This document shows, piece by piece, positions 4,808 through 8,329 of a stretch of 8,329 nucleotides of DNA. The DNA lies in assembly GCA_023436925.1 (NCBI GenBank), contig JAEZHJ010000195.1, forward strand, positions 1 to 8,329, read 5' to 3'. Source of the DNA: Actinomycetes bacterium. Lineage in GTDB: Bacteria; Actinomycetota; Actinomycetes; Propionibacteriales; Propionibacteriaceae. How positions within the stretch are numbered: the first letter of the stretch is position 1; every line of letters starts with the position of its first letter. Made by a program: the position numbers and the translations under genes. Under the pieces are notes generated by a model that did no database searches, had not been told where the DNA came from, and saw only the letters and a list, made by a program, of their open reading frames with translations.

Positions 4808-6174
4808 TCGTACTCGATCGGCAGGTCGGTCGCCGCAGCTTGCTGGGCGTCGACCAGGTCGATCAGCGCCAGGCCGCGGATCTTTCCCAGCCGGCTGGTC
4901 ACGACGACCGCGCCACGCACCGGGCTGGCCTCCCCCGCCCTGACTTCCACCACGTCGGTCTCCGCCTCGGGCACCGCAACGGTCAGCGTGGCGCCCGCCG
5001 GGACGGTGTGGGTCGTGGTCTCGCCAGGCCCGCCCAGCTGGTTGCCGAGGGTGACCTCCACCGTCTGGTCCTCCTCGGCGGGGTTGCTCAGCAACAGCGC
5101 CACCTTCGCGCTGGTCGAGGCCGGGATCGGCCACAGGCCGTCCGGGCCGAACCCGGGAAGGGCCGCGGCCCAGGCCGGATCGCTCTGGTCGGCCTTGGCC
5201 GCCGAGGCCAGCCTCACCGTGGCGGTCACCGGCTGCTCGGCGGCCAGTCGCAGGCCGGCGACCTGCCCGGCCAGCCCGGGGCCGAGGTCGAAGGTTCGGG
5301 TGGTCCCGGCCGGGATCTCGAGGTGCTCGACGCCGGCCAGGGCGCTGCGGCCCTGCTCCCCCAGCAGCTCGACGGCCACGCTGGCCGTCCGCTCACCCGG
5401 GTTGGTCACCACCAGTTCGCGGCGGCCGTCCCCGGCCGGGATGCCGGGGATCACCAGTTCGGTGTCGGGTGCGGCCGTGGCCGGGATCCAGTCGGCGCCC
5501 AGCGGGTCGGAGCCGTCCCACAGCCGTTGGCGCAGGGTGGGAGCGACCCGGCCGGCGGAACTCTCCACCAGCACGCTCACCGGCCCGTCGGCGCTCGCCA
5601 GCACCGCCAGCGGCACGCTGCGCGCTCCCCTCGCCTCGACGACCAGCCCACGGGAGCCGGGCGCGTTGATCCGGCCCTGGGGGCCGAGGATGGTGAGGTC
5701 GACAACGGCGTCAGTGCTGTCGGAGTTCACCAGGACCAGGTCGGCTTGGGCGTCGTCTCCCAACTGCACGCCGGTGAACCACTGCTGGGTGCCGGGGGTC
5801 CGGCAGGTCACCCCGGACAGGCCGCGGTCCGGTCCGGTGTCGGCGCGCACCATGCTGACCGCGCCGAAGGTGGTGTCGCGGCGGCCGCTGACCAGCACGG
5901 GCTCCTTGCGGCCAGCGAGCACGGCGACGCCCTGCGGCTCATCGGCGGTACCGGGATCGGACAGCGCCGCCGTCCGCAGGCCCGGGCCGGTCGCCGCTGC
6001 CGCGACCCGGGTGAACGCCGTGGCGGTGTCGAAGGACGGGCAGGCCAGCGTGATCCGTCCGGTGTCGGACGGGCGCGCCGCCGGGGGCGGAGCGGCAGCC
6101 GGTGCCAGGGTCGCCGCCACGGTGGCGGCGCCGAGCAGCACCACGGTCGCGGCCGGGACCAGCCAGGGCTTCAT
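4789..6174 (-). CDS. DUF5719 family secreted or membrane-anchored protein
   Basis: A 461-residue protein of an actinobacterial family of unknown function (DUF5719), commonly encoded directly after a large membrane glycosyltransferase. The N-terminus MKPWLVPAATVVLLGAATVA is a signal peptide or signal anchor (hydrophobic about 4-28) followed by an Ala/Pro-rich linker (about 25-36), so the bulk should be outside the membrane. There are only two cysteines, C45 and C124, which may form a disulfide. The rest looks like beta-sandwich modules: strand patterns such as DLVLVNSDSTDAVVDLTILG (145-164), ELVVTNPGERTASVAVELLG (253-272) and VALLLSNPAEEDQTVEVTLG (358-377) recur. The start at 6174 is fixed by AGGAGGTG 4 nt upstream and by an ATGA overlap with the glycosyltransferase stop; a longer in-frame reading to 6333 is rejected. 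A role in assembling or presenting surface glycan is inferred from context only. Confidence 0.85.
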   Translation of the reverse strand: MKPWLVPAATVVLLGAATVAATLAPAAAPPPAARPSDTGRITLACPSFDTATAFTRVAAAATGPGLRTAALSDPGTADEPQGVAVLAGRKEPVLVSGRRDTTFGAVSMVRADTGPDRGLSGVTCRTPGTQQWFTGVQLGDDAQADLVLVNSDSTDAVVDLTILGPQGRINAPGSRGLVVEARGARSVPLAVLASADGPVSVLVESSAGRVAPTLRQRLWDGSDPLGADWIPATAAPDTELVIPGIPAGDGRRELVVTNPGERTASVAVELLGEQGRSALAGVEHLEIPAGTTRTFDLGPGLAGQVAGLRLAAEQPVTATVRLASAAKADQSDPAWAAALPGFGPDGLWPIPASTSAKVALLLSNPAEEDQTVEVTLGNQLGGPGETTTHTVPAGATLTVAVPEAETDVVEVRAGEASPVRGAVVVTSRLGKIRGLALIDLVDAQQAAATDLPIEYDPHAGA

Positions 6175-8329
6175 GACCCACCTCCTGCGGCCCGCCGCGG
6201 GGCCGACGCAGCCGGACGGGCGGGCGCCCGCTCCTGCACCCGGCGCGGCGCGAGCGCGGTCTGCCGGCGGATGCCGGGCGCGGCTACCAGACCGAGCAGC
6301 AGCAGCCCGGCCAGCTGCAGCCAGGCCCACCACGGGGTGCCGTCCTCGGCTGGCAGTTCCAGAGTGCCGCTCAACCCTGCCACGTCGTAGGCCGATCCGG
6401 GACCGGCGACCTCCAGGGGGGTCAGTTCGTGATCGTCCACCAAGACCCGGCGGCGCGGGTCGACCGGCTCGGCCAGCCGCAGTTCGGTGCCGCCGCTGAG
6501 CTCGGTGCCCGGCCCTACCAGCTGGGGACCTTCCTGCGTCACCAGCACGGCCAGCCCGGACTCGGGCACCGGCCAGACCGTGGTGTCGCCGTCGGAGGTG
6601 CCGACGCCGAGGCCGGGGGTGTTGCTGATGCCGAGGCGCTCGGCGGCGTCGCCGCCGCGCAGCCAGATGTAGGAGACGCCCAGGCTGCGCAGGTCCCCCA
6701 GCAGTTCGTCGTCGGCGCTGCCAGTCGCCAGCCGTCCGGCGACCGAGGCGGCCAGCGCGACCGCCTGCTCGTCGCCGGAGAAGAAGAGTCCGCGCTCGAC
6801 ATCGCCGAGTCGCGGCATGTCACCCTCGGTGACCGACCAGTCGACGGCGTCGGCGCCCACCTCGAGGACGAAGGTGCGCCCCGGGGTGTCGGAGACCTGC
6901 GCGTTGCGGACGAAGGGCGGCAACGTGCTCGCCGGCCCGCGGCTCAGGCCTGACTGCCCGGCCACCACCCACCAGCCACCAGCCAGCACGACGACTGCCG
7001 CGGTGACCGCGGCCAGGGCGAGGGTGCCCAGGTGACGCAGGCCCAGGTTCGCGCCGCGCAACTCCTCGGCGACGCCGTCCAGGCCCCAGGCGGCCGCCAG
7101 CACCAGGCCACCGATCATCAGCACGAGCCATTCCAGCGCCTCCGGCCGGGCCCACTCCCCCGGGGGCACCCAGACCAGCAACCGGGTCAGCCCGAGCGCG
7201 GCACCGGCCGCCAGCGCCGCCGCCACGAGCGCGCTGGCCGCGGCGGCACCCCGGCGCAGGGCACCGGCGAGCGCCACGGCCCACAGCCCGGCGATCACGA
7301 TGACGGAGAGCCACAGCGGTGGCAACTGGCCGGCCACCCGGCCCAGCAGCACCTGCCAGGGCTCGACCGGATCGGTACCGCCCAGGGAGGGGTCGATCCC
7401 GGTGAGCAGCCGGCCCGGGTAGCTCAGCAACGTCTCCCGCCACGGCCCGACCACCAACAGCAAGGGAGCGACCACCAGCAGCGCCGCCTGGCCCGCCATC
7501 GTCGCACTCCGGCGGCGCAGCACCAGGCCGACGGCCAGCGGGAGCAGCACCGCCCAGGCCAGCGGCACCAGGGCGACCAGCATCAGGGCCCACAGCGCGG
7601 CCGCCGCCGCCCGCCGCCACAGCAGGGTCTCCTCGGTGAGCCAGGCCCGCAGGCTGTAGGCGAACACCGGGAGCAGGACGGTCCACAAGGCGGCGCCGAT
7701 CGCACCGAGGTTGAGGATCCCGATCACGGCCGGGGCGACCGCGTAGCAGAAGGCACCGACCCCGGCCAGGGTGGCGCTGCCCAGCGACTGGCGCAGGAAG
7801 CGGAAGGCGGCCAGCCAGGCCAGCGGGACGCACCCCATCACCAGCACGCTGACGAGGAACTCCGGCCGGCCGGCGGTGATCAGCGAGGCGAGGCCGGCCA
7901 GTCCGGTCCAGGCCGGCCCGCTGAGCTCGGCCTGCCCCGGGACGGCCAGCAGGTAGCTGTCGAGCAGTTCGCGCCAGCCGGCGGGTGCGGGGAGCAGCCG
8001 CTCGCCCTGCAGGAAGCCGGCTCCGAAGAGGCTGCGCCCGGCGGCGACGGCCATTCCCACCGTCACTGTCGCGCCGGCCACCAGAGCCGGGATCCGGGGC
8101 TCGAACCGGCTCTGGGCCGCGAAATCATCGCCGGTCAGCTCGTCGAGGCTGGTCGCCGGGGCCGGACCGGCGAAGGTACCCAGCCAGTCCGAGACCTGCC
8201 CGGCCACGCCCTCGGCGAAGCGGCGCAGCCCGGCGCCCGGGCCGGGGCGCAGTTCGCGGATCCGGGCGCGGGTCTGCGCCGTCCCGGATACCGCGCGGGC
8301 GGCCCCGGTGATCGCGGTGCGCGGTTGCC
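6171..8329 (-). CDS. Large membrane glycosyltransferase (family 2-type), C-terminal 718 residues
   Basis: The open frame runs off the right edge with no start needed inside the window, so this is the C-terminal part of a longer protein. Numbering from the first full codon, residues 1-75 are a basic, helical cytosolic linker, followed by about ten hydrophobic segments (roughly 78-100, 142-175, 188-225, 240-272, 278-294, 337-357, 362-382, 397-415, 433-455 and 665-685). Between the last two lies a soluble, probably extracytoplasmic domain (about 458-664) containing GVSYIWLRGG (550-559), followed by a basic Pro/Ala-rich tail. This architecture, and the 4-nt overlap with DUF5719, match the actinobacterial 'glycosyltransferase family 2' proteins whose catalytic GT-A domain is N-terminal; that domain is not in the window, so enzyme class rests on context and on the C-terminal pattern. 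A role in polymer or lipid-linked sugar transfer to the cell surface is inferred. An internal GTG at 8207 is a possible start but is not preferred. Confidence 0.75.
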   Translation of the reverse strand, partial: QPRTAITGAARAVSGTAQTRARIRELRPGPGAGLRRFAEGVAGQVSDWLGTFAGPAPATSLDELTGDDFAAQSRFEPRIPALVAGATVTVGMAVAAGRSLFGAGFLQGERLLPAPAGWRELLDSYLLAVPGQAELSGPAWTGLAGLASLITAGRPEFLVSVLVMGCVPLAWLAAFRFLRQSLGSATLAGVGAFCYAVAPAVIGILNLGAIGAALWTVLLPVFAYSLRAWLTEETLLWRRAAAAALWALMLVALVPLAWAVLLPLAVGLVLRRRSATMAGQAALLVVAPLLLVVGPWRETLLSYPGRLLTGIDPSLGGTDPVEPWQVLLGRVAGQLPPLWLSVIVIAGLWAVALAGALRRGAAAASALVAAALAAGAALGLTRLLVWVPPGEWARPEALEWLVLMIGGLVLAAAWGLDGVAEELRGANLGLRHLGTLALAAVTAAVVVLAGGWWVVAGQSGLSRGPASTLPPFVRNAQVSDTPGRTFVLEVGADAVDWSVTEGDMPRLGDVERGLFFSGDEQAVALAASVAGRLATGSADDELLGDLRSLGVSYIWLRGGDAAERLGISNTPGLGVGTSDGDTTVWPVPESGLAVLVTQEGPQLVGPGTELSGGTELRLAEPVDPRRRVLVDDHELTPLEVAGPGSAYDVAGLSGTLELPAEDGTPWWAWLQLAGLLLLGLVAAPGIRRQTALAPRRVQERAPARPAASAPRRAAGGGS
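6179..6186 (-). promoter_or_regulatory. Strong Shine-Dalgarno site of the DUF5719 gene
   Basis: Minus-strand AGGAGGTG, a near-complete anti-16S match, ends 4 nt before the ATG at 6174. It lies in the last codons of the glycosyltransferase gene and settles the DUF5719 start within a longer open frame. Confidence 0.85.

Noticed and set aside
6175..6333. 53-residue N-terminal extension of the DUF5719 protein
   Set aside because: It would place the signal sequence internally and overlap the glycosyltransferase C-terminus. The ATG at 6174 has a strong Shine-Dalgarno site.
4801..6499. Two long plus-strand open frames opposite DUF5719 and the end of the glycosyltransferase gene
   Set aside because: Their translations are compositionally biased without recognisable motifs, and the minus strand has a signal peptide, a strong ribosome site and a coupled junction.
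8207..8207. GTG at 8207 as the true start of the glycosyltransferase gene
   Set aside because: The frame stays open to the window edge with plausible basic linker residues and no ribosome site or -10 box near 8207. The family is much longer than 678 residues.

Overview
The window is very GC-rich, with G/C-dominated third codon positions and many GTG starts. Its gene order is a block I recall as conserved in Actinomycetota: glycosyltransferase, DUF5719, zincin-like protein, DUF3499, phosphomannomutase, Trm112-like, SIS-like (TobH-type), cation transporter, then S-adenosylhomocysteine hydrolase. Mycobacterium and Streptomyces carry related versions. The sequence therefore points to a high-GC actinobacterium; I cannot name the genus. 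Almost every base is coding.

Layout. On the minus strand, from the right edge: the C-terminal membrane part of a large family 2-type glycosyltransferase (8329-6171, 5' end outside the window) overlaps by 4 nt a secreted or anchored DUF5719 protein (6174-4789). This pair converges on a short plus-strand gene for a zincin-like metallopeptidase-family protein (4345-4779), with overlapping hairpins at the junction. That plus gene is divergent from a minus-strand run: DUF3499 (4272-3928), phosphomannomutase/phosphoglucomutase (3883-2480), Trm112-like (2483-2298), SIS/TobH-like (2293-1247), cation diffusion facilitator (1250-279) and the N-terminus of ahcY (221-1, running off the left edge). Junctions inside the run are 4-nt overlaps (ATGA, GTGA) or a 4-nt gap, so manB to the CDF gene reads as a translationally coupled operon.

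How the genes work together. ManB makes mannose-1-phosphate (and/or interconverts glucose phosphates) for GDP-mannose and cell-envelope glycans. The SIS/TobH-like protein is related to phosphoglucose/phosphomannose isomerases but has lost the usual N-terminal SIS motifs. The membrane glycosyltransferase and DUF5719 protein probably act at the cell surface. AhcY recycles S-adenosylhomocysteine, and the Trm112-like protein belongs to a family that activates methyltransferases.

The most notable sequence signals are: a TAnnnT -10 box exactly 6 nt before the start codon of three genes (DUF3499, manB, metallopeptidase), which predicts leaderless mRNAs including a divergent pair in a 72-bp gap; a 21-nt G-rich tandem repeat inside manB that inserts a repeated QGDGSSA loop; and loss of the HExxH zinc motif in the metallopeptidase-family protein. 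I did not find a CRISPR array, tRNA, rRNA, insertion sequence or phage gene, and nothing that clearly amounts to a new defence or mobile system.
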